Under the pieces are notes generated by a model, which saw only the letters and a program-made list of their open reading frames with translations, did no database searches and was not told the DNA's origin. Positions 22,700-33,568 of a stretch of 64,000 nucleotides of DNA are shown one piece after another (position 1 is the first letter of the stretch; each line of letters begins with the position of its first letter). Origin of the DNA: Nymphaea colorata (taxonomy: Eukaryota > Streptophyta > Magnoliopsida > Nymphaeales > Nymphaeaceae). The stretch is taken from positions 22,502,802-22,566,801 of the forward strand of contig NC_045145.1 in NCBI RefSeq assembly GCF_008831285.2, read 5' to 3'. The position numbers were made by a program, and so were the translations under genes.

Positions 22700-23702
22700 T
22701 ATACATACCACACTCTTAAAAATGAGAAGGATAAAGGGAAAAGATACACCATGTAAACACTTGATATCCCACTTTTCAATCATCAATCCTCTTTTTGATA
22801 GTCATAATAATAATTATACGTATTGCCAATCAATTAAATGACCATGTAAACATTTGAAAAATGGGAGCACACTTAAATATACCCTTTGTTATGTTAGAAA
22901 GCTTATACGTGTTATGTCATATGCAAGTCTTATTGCAAGCTTTGGCCTTGTCATTATTAAAAACATCCTCCTTTGCCTCTTTGTGACATGGTTCATTTTT
23001 TGAACAAAAAGAGAATATACATGTATTTTTAAATTGGTTACATAATTACTAGCATTTTTATCAAGAGAATTCTTGATAAATTTTATGTAAAACTTGTGGT
23101 CCACATGAGACTAAGTTTTAACATGTTACGATAGTAAAACATTTTTAAGAAAATCTATAACTAATGCTAAATGTATTGAATATTTGAATTATGATGGATA
23201 AACCAACTATAAGAAACCACGTATCTAAGGATTAAAAAAAACCACAAATAGTGGAAGCAATTTGATGGTTTCATGACCAAGTAGGAGATGTTAGATAGTG
23301 GCCAAAGTCCTACCCATTCATCTCGCAACTGCAAGGGTGTTCACTTGCAATTACGAGCTTGATTGCAATTACGAGCTTGATTCTTTCCGCAAATCTCACA
23401 TTTGCCCAAATTGCGTGCTGGGGTACAGAAAAACCTATGAGGCGGCACTATATATGCCCAGGTGATTCTCTAACTTGGGGTTGAATCGATTGATCTCCAT
23501 AACCGGTGCCTTATAAAAGCAAACCCAAAACCCAAAAACTATTCGAACTCTACTTCTTCTTCTTCTTCTTCTTCTTCGTCTTCACTTCTCTTAGGCACTG
23601 TTGCTGCTGCTGCTGCTTTGAAGCTCATCCTCGAGTCCGCTGGTGAACCTGCTATGCAGACTCAGAGTCGATCATAGACGTTGTTCATGAGTAAATCCAA
23701 CA
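22700..23702 (+). mobile_element. Copia 3' end with LTR (old, shared)
   Basis: A degenerate Copia 3' internal region with the phrase GGTCCACATGAGACTAAG, then the polypurine-like AGTAGGAGA, then an LTR from 23289 (TGTTAGATAG) to 23702 (AAATCCAACA), 414 bases. The LTR contains CTT and CTG trinucleotide runs. The same structure is in copy B (47700-48727), so it predates the duplication. A third, inverted relative lies at 36945-38110. The 5' half of the element is missing. It is unrelated in LTR sequence to elements 1 and 2. Confidence 0.75.
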
Positions 23703-24630
23703 CAACATCGATTCAGGAAGCGTAGTTATGATATTTTGAATGAGGGTTTTAGGATCAATTGAAGAATCATTGTATTTTAAATGAGGGTTTTGCTATGATC
23801 TGTTGTGTTTGGGGAAAGTTGAATGTGATGCCAGATTACGCTCATCAACCTCTTTCTTCTTCTTCCTCTCTCTCAAATGTGTTGTGTTTGGGGAAAGTTG
23901 TATTATATTTTCTAACAAATGTCAATTGCTTTTGCCTTTTATTTCTTTTTCTTTCTTTCATTTGTATTATAGTTTAAAACAAAGCAGATGCAGCGAGCAA
24001 CAATTTGTAAATACTGTCGACAAATATTGTTCAAATCCTGTAGAGATTGAAGGCAGAGTTGCAGCTGCTCTTGACAGAAGCTGGCCATATAATTGTCTCC
24101 ATATTTGAAACGTATGTTGCAGTAAAACTTTAGACCTGCTTCTCGTTGATAATTACCAAGAGAGACGAGGGTTCTTCGTGTGGCAAATTCTTGAGGAGAA
24201 CCTTATTAAAAAGTCTTTCTAAGTCATAATAGGAGGAACCGCCTGGCTGCACGACCCTCTCAACTTCATGATTCCATCTCTTCGCTCTATCTCGCTCTCA
24301 TCTCCTTTCCTTTTTTGCCCTTCCATCACCGGCAGTTTCCTCTTCCAAATGTAGAGATGGAAGGAGGAGGCTGAAACAAGGGAACATGAACAATTATACC
24401 TGCTTCTGCACCTCCACTCTTTTTTCCTTTATCCTTGCAGTTGCTTCTTTTATATTCTTTTTTACCCTCGCATGCTCGTCACTATCCATTCTCAGCTCAA
24501 CAGCCCCAATCCTACCACCGACCAGTACCAGAAGAAACTCGAGCTTTAGATGGTGAACGGTGAGTGCATGTCTCTCTTGGTTTTATTCCACATCAAGCTG
24601 CAGTTGGGGATCCCCTGTTCTCCCTCTTGC
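23703..24630. other. Shared interval with short direct repeats
   Basis: The word TGTTGTGTTTGGGGAAAGTTG occurs twice (about 23800 and 23880) around a CTT-rich stretch, in both duplication copies. A short open stretch at 23990-24108 is almost identical in copy B (48966-49091) and ends at a stop. It might be an exon relic but shows no domain. At 24458-24468 lies the uninterrupted target site of element 2. Confidence 0.45.
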
Positions 24631-24631
24631 T

Positions 24632-24773
24632 AGATTGTTTTATTTTTTGTTCCATTTTTGTAATTGTTTAATTTTTTGTTCCAGTTTTTGCACCATTTTC
24701 TAAGATTGTTTTATTTTTTGTTCCATTTTTGTAATTGTTTAATTTTTTGTTCCAGTTTTTGCACCATTTTCTA
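24632..24773. repeat. 71-base tandem duplication
   Basis: Two nearly identical T-rich units (24632-24702 and 24703-24773) built on GATTGTTTTATTTTTTGTTCC. Copy B has one shortened unit near 55453. Confidence 0.85.
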
Positions 24774-24940
24774 GCATTTCTTTGCTGTTCATTTCTGCAC
24801 CATTTTGTAGCAGTTGCATCATTTGGATTAGGTTTTTGGGACACATTATTGTAAAGTATTGAGCTTGGATTGAACAGTTCATTTTCTTTATGTTCTTTAC
24901 ATTCGCTGTTGCGTTTTTGACAGTCACAGATCAACACTCA

Positions 24941-25979
24941 ATGGGGTGGGCATCAGGCCGGGTTGGGCAGGCCCGGGCCGGGTATCGGGCATGAGAATCA
25001 CGATCAATGACCGGCCTGCTTTTCATATGTTCTCAGCTCTTCCACCTACAACAAAAAACCAGAGTCACCATACCCACCTCCCGCCATCTCCCTCAGACCT
25101 CCCGCCATCTATCTCGCACGTCCTCAGCGTCACTGCTCAACCAGAAGACTACAAAAAATAAGATGAAGATTGCTGGAAAAGCCCCAATGAACGTAATCAT
25201 TATTTAAGATGTAAACTCAATTATTTGGCCTCTTTATCAGATTTCATCTGTTATTGCCGTTGCTCTTGGTTCTTTCATTAGTTGTGTAGGTTTGATTTGG
25301 AGGAAAAGGATCGATCTTTTCTTAAGGGGAAGGGGAGAAGAGGGATTTTGATCGTTCTTTGCCGCTTAGGGGATTGAGCATGAGTTCGGATTTTGGTCAC
25401 TGTTTTCTGTTTTCTTGAATGTTTTAGACTTATGATTCTGTTTGGGTGCTAGACAAAGGACGCCTTACTGAATTGTCAGAACCGACCAGCGGTGGTGCGG
25501 CGACGGTGGTGGACTGACGGTGTGGCGATGGTGGCGAGGGTGGACCGGCGGAGCGGCGATGAGTGACGGTGGTAGCTCTTGCCCGCACAGCCCTCTCTCT
25601 ACTTCGAACACTTCGCAGCTTCGCTTGGCTTTCTTTCTTTAATTTTGAAGATTTTGACCTAACGGGCCGTCGGGCCCCAACGGGCCAGATTTTATTTACC
25701 GGGCCGGACCGTCATGATTTCGGGACAGGCCGGGCACAATAGGCGGAGCCAGAATTGTTTCTAGGGTCAGACCAAGACGATTTACTGGCTAGGCCAAGGT
25801 CGGGCCAAGAAGAGCAACGAGGAGCGACCGATCGGACCAAACTAAAATTTTTTAATTTTTTCAATGTAAAAAATTTATTTTTTTCCTGGGCTCACCCGGG
25901 CGGCCCCCCCCCCCTCCCTCCGCCCCTACCGGGCCGGGTATCGGGTACCCGATGGCGACTCGGCCCGGCGCCCAGACCT
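24941..25979. mobile_element. GC-rich hAT-like non-autonomous element
   Basis: A 1039-base insertion flanked by 8-base target repeats AACACTCA (24933-24940) and AATACTCA (25980-25987). Copy B keeps the single site AATACTCA near 55560. The ends form imperfect inverted repeats: left GGGGTGGGCATCAGGCCGGG, right (reverse complement) GGTCTGGGCGCCGGGCCGAG. Sub-terminal parts are rich in GGGCCGGG and GGGTATCGGG words. The 8-base duplication and GGGTGGGC-type end suit the hAT superfamily. No transposase ORF is present. Confidence 0.7.
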
Positions 25980-26082
25980 AATACTCATTGTCTTATATAT
26001 TTATGGTTTTAAATATAATTGTAAACTCTATAGATTAGCTTTGATGCCTAATTGAACAAGCTTGTCGTTGCACATTAACATG

Positions 26083-26083
<1 letters not shown>

Positions 26084-26159
<76 letters not shown>
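26084..26159. repeat. (TA)n(TG)n microsatellite
   Basis: A long TA run passes into a TG run. Copy B has only a TA run at 55674-55709. An ORF through it encoding Tyr-Ile repeats is an artefact. Confidence 0.95.
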
Positions 26160-26750
26160 AAACCTCTCTTTTATAATCAAAGTCAAAAACATCAAGCACC
26201 ATCAGCCATTAACAAAACAAATCCACTGCTTTCCATCAAAGTGATAAGGAACTAGCAAATTTAAAAACCAATTATCCCATTTTCTTTCTCAGATTGACCA
26301 CATACCACTTAATGGGTCAACACTTCTTACTAGCACTTGTATCATACATTTTCCTTCTGTCGTTTTTTAAATCTATTGCACATTGAGGTCTTCAAACAAT
26401 AGAATGTTCATGATTGATGAACATCAGACTGAAGATGCATTAGATGTGGTCTAAGATTGAACTTAGAAGCAATGCTACTTGAAGGTTTTTTTTTCACCGT
26501 TTACTTCAATTTTAGTGATTTTGGTTTATCTGAATCAAGAGCATGATATAATTGAGAAAGCTTCTGCACTGGATGACATAAAATGAGTTTTTTCTAATAG
26601 AATTAGTGAGTTTCTAATGTTTGTTCAAATGTACAACAAATCATCTACCAGTATCTTAGTTCTTTAGGATTCCTAATCATTTAATTTCTGCATAAAAACC
26701 CTTGTAATGGTTATTCTGATTCAGTAAACTTTCCGCTTTCTTTTGTTTAT

Positions 26751-27091
26751 GTTTCATCGGTCTGGATTGTGGCGTTTCAGATGGCGCAAGCCACAAGAGC
26801 AATATTGGTCTGTTTTACACCTCCAGTAGTTCATACATTTCTAGTGGAGTTGTGAAGCAAATCTCTTCAGACTATTTGACTTGCAGTCTACGGACCTACC
26901 AAATAATAAGAAGCTTCCCGCAATACATAAGGAACTGTTACAGTTTGGGGTCCTTGACTTCAGGCTTGAGATACATAGTCCGAGCTTCCTTCATGTATGG
27001 GAACTACAATGGGTTGAGCTTGGTTTCAAATTTTGATCTCTACATTGTCTTGGACCTTTGGAACACGATTCAATTGGATAATGTAACTCAG
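26751..27091 (+). pseudogene. Malectin-like receptor kinase exon
   Basis: An open stretch of about 113 codons in phase from the GT of a split Gly codon. It begins GFIGLDCGVSDG, corresponding to the opening of the malectin-like extracellular domain of plant LRR receptor kinases. It continues with a YISSG segment, RSFPQYIRNCYSL and the hallmark YIVRASFMYGNYNGL followed by FDLYIVLDLWNTI. The exon ends at CAG with a GT donor at 27092, in the usual place for this family. The expected acceptor AG just before 26751 reads AT, so splicing into it is probably lost. No signal-peptide exon, LRR, transmembrane or kinase exon is visible, although the domain normally sits outside the cell as a carbohydrate-type sensor. 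In copy B most of the exon is deleted. It is a gene fragment. Confidence 0.82.
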
Positions 27092-29690
27092 GTATTGAAT
27101 TGCATATAACTTGTTCTTCTGAATTTTATACTTGTTTTGATATAACATGTTCAAAAAATAAGATATTCTTGTCATCATATAGCGAACAGAACAAATATCA
27201 TAGACAAAACTGATCATAGAAGACACAAACACCGGATAGAACAAACAATTCGAATATAACATAAACAAACACCAGACATGATAGACATAACTGACCATGG
27301 AAGACACAAACATTAGCTAGAATGAAAAGATTTGACAGAACAAAAAAAAAACCTCAAACAAGAGTGAGAGAATAGACATATGCGAAACAAACGCTGGACA
27401 AGAGAAATATAGTGTTTTGTTCCTAAAATCATCAAACGGTAGACATAAAACATCATTGTTCGTAAGGACATGACAATAGTATGATGGATATGCATTCTAT
27501 CTGTCATGTCCTAATGGATAGCAGTCAAGCGACTGAAGGTTGTCTCTCCCTTCTCCTACCCAAGGCCCAATACTGCTTCAACACCTAGGGAAACCATGAT
27601 TAAACTTACTTGGTGGAAGGTAGGGATCTCAATGTATCCAATACTGCTTCAGCACCTAGGGAAACCATGATTAAGCTTACTTGGTGGAAAGTAAGGATGT
27701 CAATGTATCCAGTTTTGATCGATTATCCATTTGGATAATTTCAAAAAAATTGGATATTAAAAAAAAGTATCCGATTAATAAAGTGGGTCGGCTTTGGATT
27801 GAAGAAGTGACAACCGATGGGCTTCGGGTTCGCATGAGATTTAGTTTTAAAAAAATATTATATATCCAAGGCCCTTACCTTTTGAAAATCAGCTAGATAC
27901 TGTTCAAAATTTGGATTCAAATTCGGATTGTGATATCGGATATCAGATTCAGATTCAAATTTAGATATGATTTTTTTTGTTTGTTTATATTTGAATCTGA
28001 ATTCAAATCCAAGCATGCAAATATCCAAAAGAATCGATATTATTATGAGTTTATCCCATTCAAATTTGATCCTTTGACATCCCTAGAACCTAAATGTTGG
28101 AAGCAAAGGTTGCAACAAACAGTTCATAATCTATAAAAGCCAAGGTTAGTATAAGACTATAATTAGGAGTTGCAAATCCTGCAAAGGAGGTCTTTAAGTT
28201 TCCTGTTGATCCTTTGGCCTGAGCTTTAGGCTAGTACTCAATCACTTTTTTTTTTCAAGGATGTATTTTTATTTTTTCATTCTTTATTAATAAAAAGGAA
28301 GGGAGCAGCTTTGCATCTGAACAGCCTTAACCTAAAATATAACTTGTCTAGATAAAAAGAAAAGATAAGAACGGATTTAAAAATTTAATAAAGGATAAAT
28401 ATCTGCTATAGTGAGGATTTGGCCTCGCATTTACCAATACAAGTTATTTGTGAACCAAAAAGGAGGGTTTTTTTATTTTCCTTGGAAAACTAAATGCAAG
28501 ACTTAACACATTTACCAAATTGAGAAGTTCTTATTTTCTGAGTTGATTTGTTTCAATGCATTTGCTTTTAGTCTAAACATATAAATTATTGCATTTTTCT
28601 GTTATTTATTAGTGAAATTGACCATGTATTTTCTACTTGGTGCCACCGGGCATCATGCCCAGCCATTTGGGTAGGTATTACCCATGACTAGAAAGAAAAT
28701 ATGCACCACTGACAACAAGGATTCCCTTTTATCATCTTCCTATTTTGCTTTACAAGTATTCCAACTATATAATGACATTTTTCATGGTATATACAATCCT
28801 GCCAATCAATTTTTGCTTTGTAAAGGAGGGAAAAAAACCTTTATAAACTTTGCCCACATAGATAATCAAATTTGACACTCATTGACATTAATCATGAAAG
28901 ATTGGAAAAGACAAATTAAGAAATGGGTGGTATCGATTGTCATAATAAGTCATAATAAGTGAAGATGATACAATCCAAAGTATACAACTTTTCTCTGTTT
29001 AAAAAAAAAAGAAAAAGAAAAAACGGATTTGTTTTCATATTTCCCCCAATTTCTTATTTGGTCACCTACCATTAATGATTCTTTCCCAAAAGTATCATAT
29101 ACTACGCAATATAATGTGCCCATTGCTTCACATTGGTGACCATCCAAAGCCATGTTCTCCAACCTTTGTATTATACATTCTTGAATGTTCAAAGCCACAT
29201 GTATGAGTTCCACTGTGTTCCAATTAACTACACAAGAATATGCCTCTTTGGTTTGTGCAGTAAGGGTTTTATTTTTTTCTTTTTCTTTTTTTTTTTGTTT
29301 CTTCACACACACTCTCTCCCTCTTTTGTTTGTGCGTGGAGGAGGAAGGAAGAGGGATGATTCAACAACTACTTGAATTAGGTTTCAGAACTTATGTGTTT
29401 CCTTCAACACTAGTGAAAAATGATATGTTGGGATATGATTTAAAAATAAGAAGCACAAAAAAATATTCTTGCAGACAGTAATAGTACTGAATATAAGTTT
29501 CAAACGAGCCTATCACAATAACAAGAACAAGCATAAAAGCAATGGCTGCTATGTCACACAAGTACTTGTAAAATGATAATGTCTGGGAAAAATGTTCCGA
29601 GAAACATGGGAGAATACAATAGGATGATTGTAAAGCCCAATGGAGCAGCTCTTTGTTGGTCTAATGTTTAGCCTATTTGGCTGGACAAGT
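27092..29690. other. A+T-rich interval without genes
   Basis: The interval aligns with copy B 56222-58750. It contains a 70-base near-direct repeat at about 27563-27700 (CAATACTGCTTCA... AAACTTACTTGGTGGAA) and a run with repeated TATCCAAATTCAGAT-type words at 27700-28080. Minus-strand ORFs at 27026-27507 have no domain. Confidence 0.4.
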
Positions 29691-29696
29691 CTATTT

Positions 29697-29970
29697 GACC
29701 AGTGGCCACAAGAAAAACAAGAAAAGTAGAAAAAAAAAACCATTGTATGCATTTTGTGTACTATTTATATACTTCGTTTATACAAAATAGTCAGATATCT
29801 ATTTCATGAGTGCAGGTGTGATGTGGACAAGCCTGTATGATCAGTGGCCGCAAGAAAAACATAAAAGTAGTAAAAATAGAACCATAATGTACATTGTATG
29901 TATTTATATATGTTGTATGTACAAAGCATTTAGAAATCTTTTTAATGAGTGCAGGCGTGGTGTGGATGCA
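29697..29970. repeat. Tandem duplication of about 140 bases
   Basis: Two diverged units, 29697-29832 and 29839-29970, each begin GA(C/T)CAGTGGCC(A/G)CAAGAAAAAC and end GAGTGCAGG(T/C)GTG(A/G)TGTGGA. The pair is preserved in copy B (58753-59030), so it predates the duplication. Confidence 0.8.
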
Positions 29971-31003
29971 GGTGCAGCAACGGTGTGCGTGCATGTGTTT
30001 GTGTGTATATAGCATATACACATATATTCACACATGAAAGATTCATACGTAATTGAAGTTATTGAACTAGAGTATAACAACAAAATCTGACAGATTCACC
30101 TGCACCTGAGTTGACTTGAGTGCAGCAACCATTTGATTAGTTTGTGTGATATAGACTCATATATACAGGTACCTAAAGATGTTATTTATGTTTATATATG
30201 TGTATAATGCGCAGGCATTCCCTTCCAATTTTTAATGATTTGGTTAAATAAAAAAATTTTCAGGAGGAACCTGATTAAGAGCTTGAGTGTCTTGGTGAAG
30301 AGGTCCATAAATTGGAAATTCACATTCTCCCTGAAGTGCTATGTGTTGACGTAAAAACAATTACTCAATATGCCTGATACGCTTGTGGGAAATTGTCACT
30401 GCTATATAATATTTTGTAAATGAGTGAAATGCTTTACCTTTGGGAATATCCATGCCAGGGGAAACCTCCATGAAAGCTTCTTTATTTATGTTTTCATTTT
30501 GTCATTCATTTAACAAACAATTGATTTCTTAATGAGTTACGCTATATAAAACATTGAGTGAGCTACGGTAGTTCAAAATTTTCAGCATCTCAAGACAGAA
30601 ACCAATATGGTAGATCCAAACTCCAAACAACTCATAACATTTGGGGTGTCTTTTTGGAACCCATCATCTGCCAGCTTATTATGATTCTGTATAGTTTTTC
30701 TTGAAAGATTGGGCATCTACATTAGAAAGGGTTCCTGCATGGCAGCAGAGCCACCCGCGTAGCACTTGGTTCCAATGGTACTTTGCCCTCCCTGGTCCAA
30801 TTTTGAAGGATCCAAAATAATAAATGTTTAAGAAATTAATTTATGTTTTACTTATATGACCGGACTATACTCTGGACTTTAAGATCAGGATTGAATAAAT
30901 CAACCAAAAGAAATCAGCATTTATTTTCAAGTCCAAAAACTTTATCGTAGGTTGAGTCCAACAATGAATGATGATCTTATTTGGGAAGTAGTCAGTTGCA
31001 TGC
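29971..31003. other. A+T-rich interval without genes
   Basis: The interval aligns with copy B 59031-60076 and shows no domain-bearing ORF. It ends at a short perfect hairpin next to the palindrome boundary. Confidence 0.4.
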
Positions 31004-31069
31004 CATGACCAACTTCCACCAAATGCTTTAACATAAGATCAAGTTAGGATTTGGTGGAAGTTGGTCATG
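31004..31069. repeat. Perfect 21-base inverted repeat
   Basis: CATGACCAACTTCCACCAAAT (31004-31024) is repeated in reverse complement at 31049-31069, with a 24-base loop. It is preserved at 60077-60142 in copy B. It lies immediately outside the left boundary of the large palindrome arm and is absent from the outer end of the right arm. Confidence 0.9.
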
Positions 31070-31088
31070 CCACTAAGCTCCTTTGCCC

Positions 31089-33537
31089 TGCCACTAAGCT
31101 CCTAATGGGGTCCCAGTTCTAAGTAAACTGGCTATATTTACTACCTTAGACGCTTGCCATTCTGCGATTTACTAAAGGAACAGTGTGCTCAACAAATAAA
31201 TGCAACTAATTAACCTTCATTAAGTGAGTACCGAAAGTTAAAAAAATAAATAAATAAATAAAAGTTAGAAGGCAAGTACAACCGTTGCAACACAATCAAA
31301 AGAGAAAAACAGATGAAAAAAGTTTTCTTTTTCTAATCATTGATTTTGTAGATTTAAAAAATCTGAAATAAGCTGACCTCCAGATATTCGTTTGGACAAA
31401 TACAAAACAAATTGCCCTAAAACTTCTTGCAAAATGTCTTGCTTTGGGCTTTCGATGACAAAAGTGGCACGCGCCATGGCTTACAGCCAAATGCAACTTG
31501 GAATTGGTTTCGGTGGCCCAAATCATTCTATATTTGCATTTATTAATGTGAAACACCACTGAAAATGTATACAAATTGGTTGGTGCACCAAAATTAGTGC
31601 ATGAGCTGGTTTTAGGAGAAACTGCTTGAAAGCATCTCCCAAGCTGATCTGATCTACCCTACAAATGGTGGTAGTGATCATGTTATAACATTAACATTTT
31701 AAATTAGGTTTAGTGTTAATCTCTTAATAAACGGATTATTGGGATGCATAGGCTTGGGCAATCGCGGATCCAATAGTGCACTACTACGGGCACAATAAGC
31801 CACAATCAGGCCGGAACCAGGTGCTTCATTATCTGCTGGGCTGAATCACCGGCGGGAATTCTGTGGGGCTGTGTCGACCGTTTAAGGGGCTGAGTCGACG
31901 GCTCTTTTCTTGTTTTTTCTTTGTGGAGATTCTTTCGTTGGTGAGTTCTTTCTTTTCTGTGTTTTCTTTGTTTCTTCTTTGAACTTCATCGTGCTTTTCT
32001 CCCTTTGTTTCTGGTGTCGTTTTTGGTTTGTGGTGCTTCGTCGGAGAATTTGGTTTTCGAGATCTTTCTTGATTGCTACTCTTGGGCTTCGTATTCGGTT
32101 TCTGGTGTTCCCTGAGAATTCAATGGTCTTCTGGTGCCTTGCGACATTGGCGCTGGTGACGGTTGAAGATGAAGGTTGAGAACCTCGTGGTGTTGGCAAT
32201 AGGATGTGATGTACCTGTGGGATTTGAATTTGGTTTTATCTCTGATGTTTTGCGTATTGATATTGATGTTCCGGATTTGCGTCGTGGTTGATTGATGAAA
32301 ATGAATATTAGGTTTGGAAAGACTGCTAAGTTCATCGAGTCTTTTACTCCTCATGCTAAAATTTCGCTGTCGCAGGTTGTTTTCCCAGTTATTGTTTTTT
32401 CTTCTTATGTTGGATTTTAAATGAATGTGGTTGTTTTGGAGATTATGTGAATTGTTGGGTTATTTTTGTAGTTATTGTCGCACTGTAGGGAGTTGATTTT
32501 ATTAGAAAAGCTGAACAAGTTGAAGTCTGGATTCGATCCAGCTAAGTTAGATTTCGTGAAGCAGTTCCCTCTCATCTGTTTTCTCCCTTATTTAAGGAAA
32601 AAGTGATTGGGCCGCCTTCCAATTTCCGTGTGTTCTTTAGGAGCAACTTTCCACAGAATTCTGCGTGACTACAATATTTAGCAATTTGCACTTCCCATGG
32701 GGCTCACGCGTTTTTGAAGGTTCTTTGTTGTGACAAGGTGAGGTCCGATCAACCAGGCATCTTCTTTTGTATCTTCTTCTTTTGGTGGTGGAGTGCTAGA
32801 GAAGCAGTAAAGAACACTGCTAACTCAGACAACATTTCACTTCATCAAATCTCAGAGCATAGTGTTCATGAGAATCAAATTGGCGATGCATGTCACCTTC
32901 TTCATCTTTCCATTGATTTTGTTTATGTAACTTTTCATTAGTTTAGCAAATAAAACTAAAAGATACAATCATGTTAATCTATTTTATCTAAGCACACAAG
33001 CCGTATATTCGAAGGCCACATCCAATACTTTTATGAGTTGAATACGTCAAGCTCTGGTGGTTTATGTTTCTCATGGATGTCAACTCATCCGATTGGCATC
33101 GAATATCATAGCTATAGTAATTCTAAAAATAATAAATTGATTGAAATTATCTGAAATCTCAGGAAATTCGAGCAACAAAATTGAAGCACAGAATAGAAAT
33201 GGAGTCCCTCCCAATTCGCAATCGCAGGAAAAAAAAAATGAAACAGCTTTGACCCTCCTGAATTCATGGCTACAGTGGGGAAAGTTGACTAGAAAGTTGC
33301 CAATTGCATAGTACCAAAGATTAGTCCACATCCCACAGTTAAAATGTCAACCAATAATGTCGAAATTTTATAATGCATCAATTGGCAGTAATATCTGCAT
33401 CAATTCATCGAGATAATTGCAGTGAAGAGCAAGCTCTTCAATGCCTTCTTCAAGAGCTTGAAGGGGCAGCCATGGACCAGATGGGCGTCGAGTGCTCAAC
33501 TTCTCAGTCACTAATTCTGAGGCCAGATGAAGAAGAA
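31089..33537 (+). repeat. Large palindrome, left arm
   Basis: About 2.45 kb, reverse complementary to 33569-36034 with scattered substitutions and small indels. The spacer is about 31 bases. A third copy of this arm lies at 60141-62603 on the plus strand. The outer end reads GCCACTAAGCTC. The inner end is the GGCCAGATGAAGAAGAAAG motif. Confidence 0.92.
32169..32291 (+). pseudogene. Palindrome ORF, left-arm copy, nonsense
   Basis: The frame starts ATG at 32169 and stops with TGA after 40 codons (32289-32291). The same stop is in the third copy at 61329. In the right arm the corresponding codon is Trp and the frame runs on. The product is unrecognised. Confidence 0.5.
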
Positions 33538-33568
33538 AGAGTTACGTATCATTCCATCTTCGTCCTCA

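Larger units (their letters stand above)
8890..33537 (+). repeat. Segmental duplication, copy A
   Basis: The sequence runs parallel to 41649-62603 on the same strand with about 90 percent identity by eye outside private insertions. Matching landmarks are the G-box (9996 and 42762), the GC-rich island (12015 and 44213), the old Copia LTR (23289 and 48335), the receptor-kinase exon (26751 and 56116), the 140-base tandem (29697 and 58753) and the 21-base hairpin (31004 and 60077). Private to A are the LINE (14161-20020), the foldback hairpin (about 20978-21541) and the hAT-like element (24941-25979). No complete gene lies inside. Confidence 0.9.

Noticed and set aside
23759-24108. Possible small gene shared by both copies
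   Set aside because: The frame crosses a CTT-rich repeat, has no domain, and its conservation is no better than that of neighbouring non-coding sequence by eye.
26062-26244. ORF with Tyr-Ile repeats
   Set aside because: Translation of a TA/TG microsatellite. The similar ORF at 21668-21883 is rejected for the same reason.
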